Shown: piece by piece, positions 8,401-14,735 of the stretch
How the letters are laid out: each line of letters begins with the position of its first letter
Position numbering within the stretch: the stretch's first letter is position 1
From: a virus
DNA length: 26,680 nucleotides
IMG/VR virus record: IMGVR_UViG_3300024999_000339
Location: 1-26,680 of that record
Strand: one strand, 5' to 3'
Position numbers and translations under genes: made by a program
Notes under the pieces: model-generated
Told to the model about the DNA's origin: nothing
What the model saw: the letters and a program-made list of their open reading frames with translations, nothing else
The model's database searches: none

Positions 8401-10582
8401 AGAAAGCCATGAAGTTCCAAAGGTTGATAAGCAGGGTTTTCTTGTTAAGGATAAAGAGGGGAATCAACTTTACGATACAGTTATTGACAAAAAGCCTACA
8501 CCAGTTCAAGCTAATTACACATCCAAGATGTCTAAGGATGCCGTAAGAATTGCGGAGAGAGATAATCCTGAGTATAAAGCTATTGGGGATGGCATTGTTA
8601 AGTGGCTTGACGATTTTATGAGGACATGGGGTGTGGATACTGGAGTTGTCAATAAGGATATCTACTCATCATTAAGGGAAACATATAAGAGTTATTTCCC
8701 GACTCAAAGAGATTTTAGTGAACTTGAAAAAGCAATACCTGATAATGTTTCGCAGAAGTTTGCTAATCAGCGTACGCCGATTCGTAAAGCAACGGGTAGT
8801 GAACGCGATATCAAGGACCCGATTGAAAACATTATGAACCTAGTTGACCGGACAATAAGAACAGCAAAATATAATGAAGTTGGACAAAGCTTACTGAACT
8901 CAGTTAGGGAGGCACCTGAAAAACTTAAACCACTGGCTGAGGTTATCCCAACAAAGGATGGGATGTTCAGTAATTTAGACAACGTTATTACCGTTCTTGA
9001 GGATGGAAAACCTGTTTACCTGAAGATCAACGACAAGATGCTCCTTGATGCAATGAATGGATTGCCGAAGTCGATAGGTAGCATTCCGGTTCTTAGCACT
9101 TTGACGAATGGATTTAAGAGTCTAATAACTCAAAAGAATCCATTATTTGCTATTCGTAACATTTTCAGAGATATACCCACATCGTACGTGTACGGCTCGG
9201 AATCCAATCCTTTTAAATTCGGCAAAGGAATACTTGGGGCTAGTAAAGATGTTCTAACCAATAGCCAGCGCTTGCAAAAGTATAAGGCGGTAGGCGGTGG
9301 AGGTGGTAACTTCTTTTCGAGTGGAGACGTTACGAAGTCGGCTTCTGAATTAATGAATAAGGGAAGCGTTGTTAAAAAGATTGCGATGAAACCCATTAAG
9401 GCTATCGAATCGTTTAACACTCTTACCGAGACTGTACCTCGCTTGGCTGAATTCAACCGCGTGCTAGACAAAACAGGCGACATTACAAAAGCGTTGTATG
9501 CGTCTAATGATGTTACTGTAAATTTCTCTAGGGGTGGAAACATCACAAAGAATGTAGATAAAATTGCACCGTACGCCAACGCTGGGGTCCAAGGGCTTGA
9601 TCGCTTCTTTAGAGGGTTTTCCTCTCCCAAGGTTGCACTTGCAACAATGGCTAAGGCCGGGGTTGCTATTACTGTTCCTGATGTTGCACTTTATATGATA
9701 AATAGGGATAATCCTAATTATCAGGCGTTGGACAATAGAACTAAGGATAGCTACTTCTTAATTCCCAAGGAGGGCGGAAAAACCTTTATTAAAGTTCCTA
9801 AATCAAGAGAGTTGGGCGTATTGTTCGGGTCCCTGTTCGAGAGAAGCATGAGGGTGGCAGAGGGACAAAAGGAACCATTCAAAGGGTTTGGTAATGCTGT
9901 TAAGACAAATTTTTCTCCGACCAATCCATTTGATAGCAATTTTTTCTCACCAGCAACGTTTAATATTTATACCAACAAAGATTTCGCTAATCGCGCAATC
10001 GTACCGCAAGGTATGCTTATGGATAAACGCTCTAAATATCTTCAGTATGATGATAAGACTACGGAAATTGCAAAGGAAATAGGAAGATTAAGCACTAACA
10101 TTCCAGGGATACCCGGTGGATTATCTCCGAAACAATTGGATTATTTGGTTAAGTCGTATAGTGGGGTAATTGGCCAATTCGGTACTCCTTTATTAGTTCC
10201 CGGTGGAAGTCCAGGCAAGGTTCTGTCTACTCAATTCTCTGCCGATCCGAAGTTTAGCAATCAAGCGACTACAGACTTCTACGACAAACTAGATAAACTC
10301 TCGTCGGCAGCCGTGGATAAAAACATCCTTGAGAAGATACCTGCTAAAAAGTTAACCAAAGAGGAAGATATTAAGAACTCTATGGTTGGCGTAAGTTCAG
10401 CGTTAAACAGAGGAACTAAACTGATAAACAAAATTCAGGCTAGTTCTGATCCTGACAAGGAATCCAAGATTAACACTATCAAGTCTCAGATGCTACAACT
10501 GACCATGAGGGCTAATTCCGCTAAGGACGCGAAGGCAATGCAGCAGGTAGAAACTTATTCCAAGAAGTTTTTTACAAAATAA
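5441..10582 (+). CDS. Giant polyvalent virion protein, ART-like and LPD38-like regions
   Basis: A protein of 1713 residues; ATG at 5441 follows a GGGGGG stretch. An N-terminal Q/P/N-rich part (1-130) leads to a Gly/Ala-rich, partly hydrophobic part (~145-240). Residues ~420-480 contain a conserved-looking block (VKARGGIKQGN, then GGMALDQMADEM). Residues ~553-702 resemble ADP-ribosyltransferase domains of polyvalent proteins: 'DLRGGTWY', 'KKPLLVKD', 'LAKQNGYDSIVHTTPNG', 'AEIVKLDSS' and 'RIKAIDG'. An internal 'KMNLQMFG' sits at ~862-869. Residues ~1221-1443 match the LPD38 pattern: 'NPLFAIRNIFRD', a GGGGG stretch, 'ETVPRLAEFNRVLDKTGD', 'NDVTVNFSRGGN' and 'NAGVQGLDRFFRG'. LPD38 marks large phage proteins thought to be packaged and injected with DNA. 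The ART activity is a prediction from the pattern; the exact fold needs profile comparison. Confidence 0.7.
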   Translation: MGYDLISAGKKKTNTSNGYDLMQYVKQPPATTQPEFYENATPDYTKYLTTSHAVSSPVVQPTQPSTWDQVKAGDIKGILNQVGLGLSQGLANTGAAKQNVDIANMLTNNPLPGMADIGRQQLAGIQTNQEYLKANPAESLPAIIGKEIPSLPLWMAGEGAVGALGKGIGKLFPSVIPAAEKVGSRIPSFIKGGLTDAAAYGGVVAPTQNIQEGGSIRDLLEREKQIPNIALGGVAARGAFKGIGEGAKLGKDVLGEGGSLKQALELRKLNIPEIKSNPLEDVQNAYKTTFSLQDIKSANPVNRSVQRGTELGTLRVSDRITPQYKARQSELTDAFKDLPIGSTKTPLARNTLQENIDSSMGISKPTEVYQGLDAFGKPLQNYKLNTDAKNTIAEITDKMDKKVQDIAKSMRQADGQTKVDSIRSQVKARGGIKQGNADIFEEQKVIPNWIRNDKGGMALDQMADEMKMSADELLRAIDDSAYSKKDYITEAYRVAYKDPEYQALSNTLDKLKADSQGKVKLLRKDKITTPDDFPFPIKDIPIIRYQKEVGPATYSDLRGGTWYNRVDNVHGENTGYNADDSAVGGMNKLAENYTPKKPLLVKDTESAGAGDAAIRAIKGEKYLDDVYEAYFDGQESINTLLSKFGIPEQEATLLMKHPEQPQVLLDRVGTELAKQNGYDSIVHTTPNGLYAEIVKLDSSPGRIKAIDGPIKLKPRELTPKTTPEILPIESFKRLKPSGSLPVDEVPRPVKKLTPVAKEKLIWTNKDGIGSSGAKMKDIPKRGEVPGKLEVGPAKVEGAKIGDGMDPKLVSSRKVVNEDVFWNKVKSQSKWQGDIPSLQEGIKSGQVNIDELPPEMAKEVRLKMNLQMFGASADPSLPEPQSKIIIGKQKEKINFKNAWDKFYTAIVNTQQPIANAAKVTGSDIGKLASNTKNVSGIIDHNFLTALVDKQGNKVGESLKSTVEAIPKGQEEKFWTYMSQRHNIDRARQESHEVPKVDKQGFLVKDKEGNQLYDTVIDKKPTPVQANYTSKMSKDAVRIAERDNPEYKAIGDGIVKWLDDFMRTWGVDTGVVNKDIYSSLRETYKSYFPTQRDFSELEKAIPDNVSQKFANQRTPIRKATGSERDIKDPIENIMNLVDRTIRTAKYNEVGQSLLNSVREAPEKLKPLAEVIPTKDGMFSNLDNVITVLEDGKPVYLKINDKMLLDAMNGLPKSIGSIPVLSTLTNGFKSLITQKNPLFAIRNIFRDIPTSYVYGSESNPFKFGKGILGASKDVLTNSQRLQKYKAVGGGGGNFFSSGDVTKSASELMNKGSVVKKIAMKPIKAIESFNTLTETVPRLAEFNRVLDKTGDITKALYASNDVTVNFSRGGNITKNVDKIAPYANAGVQGLDRFFRGFSSPKVALATMAKAGVAITVPDVALYMINRDNPNYQALDNRTKDSYFLIPKEGGKTFIKVPKSRELGVLFGSLFERSMRVAEGQKEPFKGFGNAVKTNFSPTNPFDSNFFSPATFNIYTNKDFANRAIVPQGMLMDKRSKYLQYDDKTTEIAKEIGRLSTNIPGIPGGLSPKQLDYLVKSYSGVIGQFGTPLLVPGGSPGKVLSTQFSADPKFSNQATTDFYDKLDKLSSAAVDKNILEKIPAKKLTKEEDIKNSMVGVSSALNRGTKLINKIQASSDPDKESKINTIKSQMLQLTMRANSAKDAKAMQQVETYSKKFFTK

Positions 10583-10583
10583 A

Positions 10584-10612
10584 AGAGAGCAAGGTATTTA
10601 GCCTTGCTCTCT
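10584..10612. terminator. Bidirectional hairpin terminator between convergent genes
   Basis: An 11-bp perfect stem, AGAGAGCAAGG (10584-10594) with CCTTGCTCTCT (10602-10612), loop TATTTAG. It begins two bases after the stop of the giant gene and ends four bases before the stop of the opposing gene. On the minus strand it is followed by CTTTTATTTTG, a reasonable U-tract, so it serves the minus-strand operon best and probably the virion operon as well. Confidence 0.8.
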
Positions 10613-10616
10613 CCTG

Positions 10617-10925
10617 TTAACTATGTTTATTTTTGTAATTGTAATCAATTTCATTCTGCATTCTCTGGATCGAGTCTCCACTTTTATTAAAGGGCGGGAA
10701 TCTCCTGTCTAGCTCAGCATAAATTGATTTATGGGTTTTGTACCACATTCCTATTAGTAAAACAAAGGCGATCCACCAAGGTAATTCCCCAAGACTAGGC
10801 AAAATAGCCACTGAAACTATTGTAACGAGGTAAAGTATTAATCCTGATACGATCATCATTAGTATGTATGTAATTCCAATTACTTTTTCCCAAAACTTTC
10901 TAGAAAGCCAATCGTCGTCACTCAT
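10617..10925 (-). CDS. Small two-helix membrane protein of unknown function
   Basis: A protein of 102 residues on the minus strand. The start has an AGGGG ribosome binding site about seven bases upstream. Residues ~15-42 (VIGITYILMMIVSGLILYL and onward) and ~48-62 (LPWWIAFVLLIGMWY) are two hydrophobic segments, so it should lie in the cytoplasmic membrane. The N-terminus is acidic and the C-terminal tail is charged (DRRFPPFNKSGD). No family is recognised. It is in an antisense island with lysogeny-type genes inside the late region. Small membrane proteins in that setting are often superinfection-exclusion or other lysogenic-conversion products, but here that is only a suggestion. Confidence 0.7.
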   Translation of the reverse strand: MSDDDWLSRKFWEKVIGITYILMMIVSGLILYLVTIVSVAILPSLGELPWWIAFVLLIGMWYKTHKSIYAELDRRFPPFNKSGDSIQRMQNEIDYNYKNKHS

Positions 10926-10990
10926 ATTATTACCCCTAATCCCATTTTTAATATTCTATCCTTTATTTTAACTTCCGCCCCTTTTACCAC

Positions 10991-10996
10991 ATTATA
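10991..10996 (-). promoter_or_regulatory. Candidate -10 box for the small membrane protein gene
   Basis: On the minus strand a perfect TATAAT lies about 66 bases upstream of the start codon. The only TTG-type -35 (TTGATA) is 20 bases away, longer than ideal. Either a weak promoter is present or the gene is read through from the antirepressor operon. Confidence 0.3.
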
Positions 10997-11042
10997 CACA
11001 AATTAAAAAAGCAATATATCAATTCGACAGGATAAGCTAAAT

Positions 11043-11067
11043 CCCCACATCTTACGAGGATATGGGG
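11043..11067 (-). terminator. Hairpin downstream of the antirepressor gene
   Basis: CCCCACATC (11043-11051) and GATATGGGG (11059-11067) pair as nine base pairs on the minus strand, with one G-U. It lies eight bases after the stop of the antirepressor gene. The following minus-strand bases (ATTTAGC) are only weakly U-rich, so termination may be partial, leaving read-through into the membrane-protein gene. Confidence 0.5.
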
Positions 11068-11074
11068 CAAGCAC

Positions 11075-11908
11075 TTATGCTTTTTGTGCCATGATATTCT
11101 GCAACAGTTGAACGGTCTTTGCGTTCCAATAGATTTGGAATCCCTCCCATTTGCTATTTCCAGTTTGCTTGGACGAATCCTGCATAATTCCGTATTCCTT
11201 GCCTTTGTCGGTCAAATGCCAAGGGTTAGTCTTAACCAGTCGCTCCTTTCCTTCTCTTTTTCCAGCTTCTCTGATACCATACTGTAATCCGATTTCTTCA
11301 AGAAGGAGATTGACTTGATTTGCCTTGAGTTTTAATTTATCTCCTATTTGACTAGCTGTAAATATTTCAGCTTCTTCTTGATCTACAGCAGGAAGGAGTC
11401 GGCGATAACTATCAAGTGATAATCCTGATTGATGTTCCACCCTGGCAATTGCAACGGCAAGAGCACGTTCTGTTCTAATTCCTGCTGCTTTTGCAAATTC
11501 CTTAGCAAAACGGATTTCTCCTACAGCAATTTTATCCCAAGTAGGGATGGGTTTAGTCTTGCGACCTTTCATGGTTTCCATAACGTGGTAGTATTCATCA
11601 ACTAGTGATTCGTAAGCATTCCATGCTGCGTCTGTGTTTAGTGATTTAGCATGATGCCACGCACCTTTTTCGGTCCAGAGGTAGAGCTTATTAACATTGG
11701 GCGCGATTCCTAAACAATCGTGTTCGCGCTTAAACGTCCTTAATGCATCACCTTCTATACAATAGTAGTGTTTACCTTCGGTGAATCGGTCGGAATTGTT
11801 CAGAAAATTATTATTGATCATTTTAATTGTTGCTCCATACGACTCGGATAATTGCTCACTTGTTAAAATCCTCTGCCCTTGATAATCTACTGGAACTATC
11901 GCGCTCAT
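11075..11908 (-). CDS. ORF6N-domain phage antirepressor-like protein
   Basis: A protein of 277 residues. The ATG at 11908 overlaps the TGA of the gene before it (ATGA), and GGAG of that gene's end acts as ribosome binding site. Residues ~5-100 fit the ORF6N DNA-binding domain: 'VDYQGQRILTSEQLSESYG', 'MINNNFLNNSDRFTEGKHYY' and 'LYLWTEKGAWHHAKSLNTD'. The C-terminal half has 'TASQIGDKLKLKANQVNLLL' and, later, 'NPWHLTDKGKEYG'. This resembles the KilAC-type helix-turn-helix region seen at the end of phage antirepressors. Such proteins relieve or redirect repression of lytic genes, by DNA binding or by binding a repressor. The repressor itself is not in this window. The domain order is read by eye. 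Confidence 0.75.
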   Translation of the reverse strand: MSAIVPVDYQGQRILTSEQLSESYGATIKMINNNFLNNSDRFTEGKHYYCIEGDALRTFKREHDCLGIAPNVNKLYLWTEKGAWHHAKSLNTDAAWNAYESLVDEYYHVMETMKGRKTKPIPTWDKIAVGEIRFAKEFAKAAGIRTERALAVAIARVEHQSGLSLDSYRRLLPAVDQEEAEIFTASQIGDKLKLKANQVNLLLEEIGLQYGIREAGKREGKERLVKTNPWHLTDKGKEYGIMQDSSKQTGNSKWEGFQIYWNAKTVQLLQNIMAQKA

Positions 11909-12204
11909 TCCATCTCTCCTTCCTTACCAAATGAAGCTATTTCCTTCAATATCTGCATTCCGTCATACAGACCCTGCTTATAAGCGTCTTCAATGCCTAT
12001 GGCGTGTCTTGAAGAGGTCAACTCTTCTATTTCAAAAATTAGCTTCTGATTCTCCGGGCTAAGTATATGCATGACATGGGCGGTCACTGCATCCAGCTCC
12101 AAGCTTTTAGTTATATGGTCAGGGTTTAAGAAAGTTCTAGAACCAGCCAATTCAAACGCTCTTTTGTTAATCAGTAGAGAAACGATACTTTGCTTACTCG
12201 ACAT
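11905..12204 (-). CDS. Unknown phage protein upstream of the antirepressor
   Basis: A protein of 99 residues with AAAGGAGG nine bases before its ATG. It has no signal peptide or membrane segment and appears helical: 'SIVSLLINKRAFELAGSR' near the start and 'DAYKQGLYDGMQILKEIA' near the end. The 'AYKQGLYDGMQ' form occurs in many small phage proteins of unknown role that lie in lysogeny or early regions, so I do not assign a function. It overlaps the antirepressor gene by four bases and is probably co-translated with it. Confidence 0.75.
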   Translation of the reverse strand: MSSKQSIVSLLINKRAFELAGSRTFLNPDHITKSLELDAVTAHVMHILSPENQKLIFEIEELTSSRHAIGIEDAYKQGLYDGMQILKEIASFGKEGEME

Positions 12205-12294
12205 ATAATTTTCCTCCTTTTAATTAGCCCTTGCCAAAGGAGTTTACTGCTGTTAAGATTAAAGCAGATGATCCTCTTTGGAGGGTGGTTTTTG

Positions 12295-12331
12295 GGAAGT
12301 CCGAATCTCTTGGTTGGGGGAACGGACTTCC
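12295..12331. other. 9-bp inverted repeat, possible antisense terminator or attenuator
   Basis: GGAAGTCCG (12295-12303) and CGGACTTCC (12323-12331) pair perfectly around a 19-base loop. On the plus strand TTTAGTTTT follows, so it could stop plus-strand (antisense) transcripts. On the minus strand it lies directly after the HTH gene stop and could reduce transcription into the next gene. It has no U-tract in that direction. Confidence 0.45.
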
Positions 12332-12332
12332 T

Positions 12333-12503
12333 TTAGTTTTGGCTTTTTTGCCGTTCAAGCCATTTTTGAATGTCTGATTCTCGATACCGAATACTCTTAC
12401 CGCTGCCAATGTATGGCATGCCTTTACTTCGCCACTTCCACGCTGTTCCGTGAGTAATTTTTAACCATTTGCATAATTCAGAAGTGGTTAATAGCTCGTT
12501 CAT
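12333..12503 (-). CDS. Small HTH protein, excisionase (Xis)/MerR-like
   Basis: A protein of 56 residues read on the minus strand from ATG at 12503, with AAAGGTGG about seven bases upstream. The sequence has the excisionase-type winged HTH pattern: 'LLTTSELCKWLKIT' (helix 1 and start of helix 2), 'GTAWKWRSKGMPYIGSGKSI' (recognition helix and wing) and 'RYRESDIQKWLERQ' (final helix). Proteins of this kind bend DNA as recombination directionality factors or act as small transcription regulators. No integrase is nearby, so a regulatory role is equally possible. It is the first gene after the minus-strand promoter and probably leads the operon 12503-11075. Confidence 0.85.
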   Translation of the reverse strand: MNELLTTSELCKWLKITHGTAWKWRSKGMPYIGSGKSIRYRESDIQKWLERQKSQN

Positions 12504-12523
12504 GACTCGCCACCTTTCATTCG

Positions 12524-12573
12524 TATGATACTGCTTACATTTATATGATACTCTATTATATCCACATAGTCAA
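12524..12573 (-). promoter_or_regulatory. Promoter of the minus-strand operon with direct-repeat operator
   Basis: On the minus strand, TTGACT (12568-12573) and TATCAT (12545-12550) are separated by exactly 17 bases, a good sigma-A promoter about 40 bases before the HTH start codon. The nine bases TATGATACT (plus strand) occur twice, at 12524-12532 and 12544-12552, 20 bases apart, or about two helical turns. One copy covers the -10 box and the other the start of the transcript. This layout suits an operator for a repressor, perhaps the HTH protein itself. Confidence 0.6.
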
Positions 12574-12654
12574 TACTTTTTCGGAAATATTTCAAAAAAA
12601 ATAGCACCTATATTCTAGGCACTTCTCTGCTTCTATTTATATGAAGTAAAAATA

Positions 12655-12683
12655 TATACAACCCTAAAGATCTTTGATATAAT
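12655..12683 (+). promoter_or_regulatory. Promoter for the large structured RNA
   Basis: TATACA (12655-12660, four of six -35 bases) and a perfect TATAAT (12678-12683) are spaced 17 bases apart. The expected transcription start is about 12690, which is the first base of the helix that closes the RNA domain. This agreement between two independent signals supports both. Confidence 0.65.
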
Positions 12684-12689
12684 AATATC

Positions 12690-13261
12690 AACTAAATAAA
12701 ACGAAGCCACGAGCGGTCTAGAGAACCGCCAGCAGCTTCTAGCGTTAACCTGAAAAAAGCAGGAAAACACTTAACTTATTATACTTCACTAGGACAACCT
12801 AGGGCAAGTGTAAATTAAGGAATTTTCAGCTACAGACCGTTAGAAGTTTGTAGCTTTTGTGATTCCTAGTGGAAGTATAAGCACACTTTAAACTATACGG
12901 GGTTGGTGGCCCCTCTAAAACAAACTGCCAACACGGACTAGGCATTACTCGTTATGCTGTGGACTCCGTGGAAAGGCGATGGCTGCCTTAAAGGTCAGGT
13001 GTGGAAGTATCGGTATGGGGCATGTTCATATACCACCTCTCGGACGATCTTGAGAGAGTAGAACATGTTGCGAAAGCAAGTGACAACGAGGTCTGGGCAT
13101 AATCCGATACCCGATTAGACGGATAAAACTTAGATTTACTCTCTTACTCGTTTAGAAATACAGAAAAAATATGTGTTTCTATTCTGAGTAAGGGGGTAAC
13201 TATCTAAACGTTTCCGTCCCCTCTTACCGGATCTTAATTAGAACGACGAAGTTTACTAGTT
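12690..13261 (+). ncRNA. Large ornate structured RNA (~572 nt), candidate ROOL/GOLLD class
   Basis: No plausible gene lies between 12504 and 13295. The plus strand folds into many helices. The ends pair: AACTA (12690-12694) with TAGTT (13257-13261) and AAAC (12699-12702) with GTTT (13251-13254). Inside are 12703-12707/12735-12739 around 12713-12717/12725-12729; 12744-12752 with 12760-12763 and 12771-12775; a 16-bp helix 12779-12794/12864-12880 holding 12828-12834/12849-12855; 12932-12937/12965-12970; 12973-12977/12985-12989; 13007-13013/13104-13110 around 13021-13027/13061-13067 and a TTGC-GAAA-GCAA hairpin (13068-13079); and the nested arm 13118-13123/13213-13218, 13130-13135/13202-13207, 13143-13149/13186-13192, 13153-13161/13173-13181. 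The GAAA loop and G-U pairs fit only the plus strand. Size and phage setting suggest ROOL; the family is inference. Confidence 0.7.
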
Positions 13262-13295
13262 ATAAAAGGAAATACACTGAAAAAGGAGGAACCAC

Positions 13296-13520
13296 ATGGA
13301 CCACTTCGACAACGCATCCGGCCCAGAACAACGGTACCGCAACGATCTACTCAACGAACTACGCATGCAATCCTCTCTGCTAACCGAACTAAAAGAGCAA
13401 AACAACCTACTCAAAGACCTAATCAAACTCCTGCAAACTCCAAAACCTGACCAGCCAAAAGTAGTGAAGCGTGTTCCATCTAAGAAGAAAGTCGATGCAA
13501 TAATTAAGAGGGGGCTTTAA
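13296..13520 (+). CDS. Small coiled-coil protein directly after the structured RNA
   Basis: A protein of 74 residues; AAAGGAGG lies a few bases before the ATG. Residues ~15-50 form a leucine-rich amphipathic helix (LLNELRMQSSLLTELKEQNN and onward, with L/I heptad spacing), predicting a coiled coil and oligomerisation. The C-terminus is basic (KVVKRVPSKKKVDAIIKRG), which could bind nucleic acid or another acidic partner. The first two thirds use unusually many C-ending codons compared with neighbouring genes, a possible sign of separate origin. It starts 35 bases after the closing helix of the RNA and has no terminator before it. It may be a fibre-assembly protein or may act with the RNA; neither is shown. 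Confidence 0.8.
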   Translation: MDHFDNASGPEQRYRNDLLNELRMQSSLLTELKEQNNLLKDLIKLLQTPKPDQPKVVKRVPSKKKVDAIIKRGL

Positions 13521-13521
13521 T

Positions 13522-14154
13522 ATGACAATACATTTAGGTGATGAATTCGGGAATGAGTACAATGCGAGTAATCCTGTTCCTACTTCTATTACTGGTAGTT
13601 TAGCGAACTACATTATCCCTATGATGGATTTGTTAGCATGGTCAGGGTTCACTAACCAACCTGCTAATGATGGGGTTGAGGTTGTTAGTAATTCGGCTTC
13701 AGACGTTGGAAAATGCACAATATTTGGTACGACAATTGGTACTGGGGTTTTCGCTTATGAAACCGTAACCCTTAACGGCGTAACTGCTGTCGCCACAACC
13801 AAAGTCAATTGGGGCAATGTTTACGGTATTTTTATGGGCGATATCTATGGTCAAAATATTACTCCGTTAGTCGGAACATTAACTGTCAGGGAAGCAAGCG
13901 CAGACCAAACCATTACAACCCTTGCCGCCAATGTGATAAGTAAAGGGATGGTTGCCTTTGATTTAACAGATAAACAAATCATTCTCAACGTCCACTCAGG
14001 AAACGTTTGGAAAAACCATGTAGTTGTGACTGCTGCAAACGGATTCAAGATGAATATCACAGGTGGAAACATTAAAGAGGAACGAGTGTCAAGTATGCTC
14101 TATCTCATATCTGATACCACAGGGGCCACGGCACAAATTGAAGTGCTGGCGTAG
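13522..14154 (+). CDS. Putative virion protein, beta-rich
   Basis: A protein of 210 residues starting one base after the previous stop, with GAGGGGG as binding site. It is rich in T, V, N and G and has short alternating hydrophobic strands (TLTVREASADQTITTLAA, KQIILNVHSGNVW, HVVVTAANGFKMNITGGN). No signal peptide, membrane segment or catalytic motif is seen. Its composition and operon place suggest a beta-structured virion decoration or tail component. The family is not recognised. Confidence 0.75.
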   Translation: MTIHLGDEFGNEYNASNPVPTSITGSLANYIIPMMDLLAWSGFTNQPANDGVEVVSNSASDVGKCTIFGTTIGTGVFAYETVTLNGVTAVATTKVNWGNVYGIFMGDIYGQNITPLVGTLTVREASADQTITTLAANVISKGMVAFDLTDKQIILNVHSGNVWKNHVVVTAANGFKMNITGGNIKEERVSSMLYLISDTTGATAQIEVLA

Positions 14155-14162
14155 GTGATAAT

Positions 14163-14735
14163 ATGGGATTAAGGAGAAGTTTTAAGCCAACAAATAGTAT
14201 AGTTAATGGTAGCTTTGAGTACAACCTTAACGAATGGACAGTTAATGTAGGTGGTGGAACTATTGAAGCATCTATCGCAAAAGCAAAGGACGGTGTAAAG
14301 TCTACCCGTATAGTATGTGCAGCACAAAGCGTCTACGAGTATCAAGATTTAGTGTTTACGGATGGAAACATAATATATATAAGCCTGTGGGCATATTTAG
14401 CCAGCGGCACTATAACGTCTAATGTTCCTTCAATTGTTTATGATTATGGATCTTACCTTAATGGTGCGGTTATCACATTTGCAACGCTTGATGCTAATTG
14501 GAGACGAGCTAGTGCCATAAAAGTTGCAACAAGTGGTGGGGTAAGGGTAAATATTGGACGCACATCTGCTCAAACGGCTGAGTATTATGTCGATGCTATA
14601 ATGGCAATTGATCTTACAGCCTTATTCGGTGCAGGTAAAGAACCAACAGTGGAGTGGTGTGACGCTAATTTACCTGTATGGTTCGATGGCACAATGTCAG
14701 GCGTAAAAATGGGTGGAATAGGAGGGCTGAAATGA
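14163..14735 (+). CDS. Tail/receptor-binding protein with CBM-like jelly-roll
   Basis: A protein of 190 residues with AGGTGAT before its ATG. The opening 'NSIVNGSFEYNLNEWTV' is the usual start of carbohydrate-binding-module-like jelly rolls ('N-G-D/S-F-E/S...W'). The following strands include 'YISLWAYLASGTI' and 'YVDAIMAIDLTALFGAG'. The 'DLTALFGAGKEPTVEW' block is a pattern I associate with structural and tail proteins of Firmicutes phages. The short C-terminal tail (GVKMGGIGGLK) ends with ATGA overlap to the next gene. A sugar-binding role at the virion surface is likely but not proven. Confidence 0.75.
   Translation: MGLRRSFKPTNSIVNGSFEYNLNEWTVNVGGGTIEASIAKAKDGVKSTRIVCAAQSVYEYQDLVFTDGNIIYISLWAYLASGTITSNVPSIVYDYGSYLNGAVITFATLDANWRRASAIKVATSGGVRVNIGRTSAQTAEYYVDAIMAIDLTALFGAGKEPTVEWCDANLPVWFDGTMSGVKMGGIGGLK

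Noticed and set aside
12224-12409. Minus-strand open frame of 61 codons
   Set aside because: It overlaps the better-supported HTH gene (12333-12503) in another frame, lacks a binding site and crosses the 12295-12331 inverted repeat.
13228-13280. TTAGAA-17-TATAAA as a promoter for the 74-residue gene
   Set aside because: The -35 box matches in only three positions, and the sequence overlaps the closing helix of the RNA, whose pairing explains it better.
12504-13295. CRISPR array or tRNA cluster in the long non-coding interval
   Set aside because: There are no regularly spaced identical repeats and no cloverleaf; the interval is explained by promoters and the large RNA fold.
14678-14731. Upstream extension of the zinc-ribbon gene
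   Set aside because: It would overlap the preceding gene by 58 bases and has no binding site; ATG 14732 has AGGAGGG and the typical ATGA overlap.
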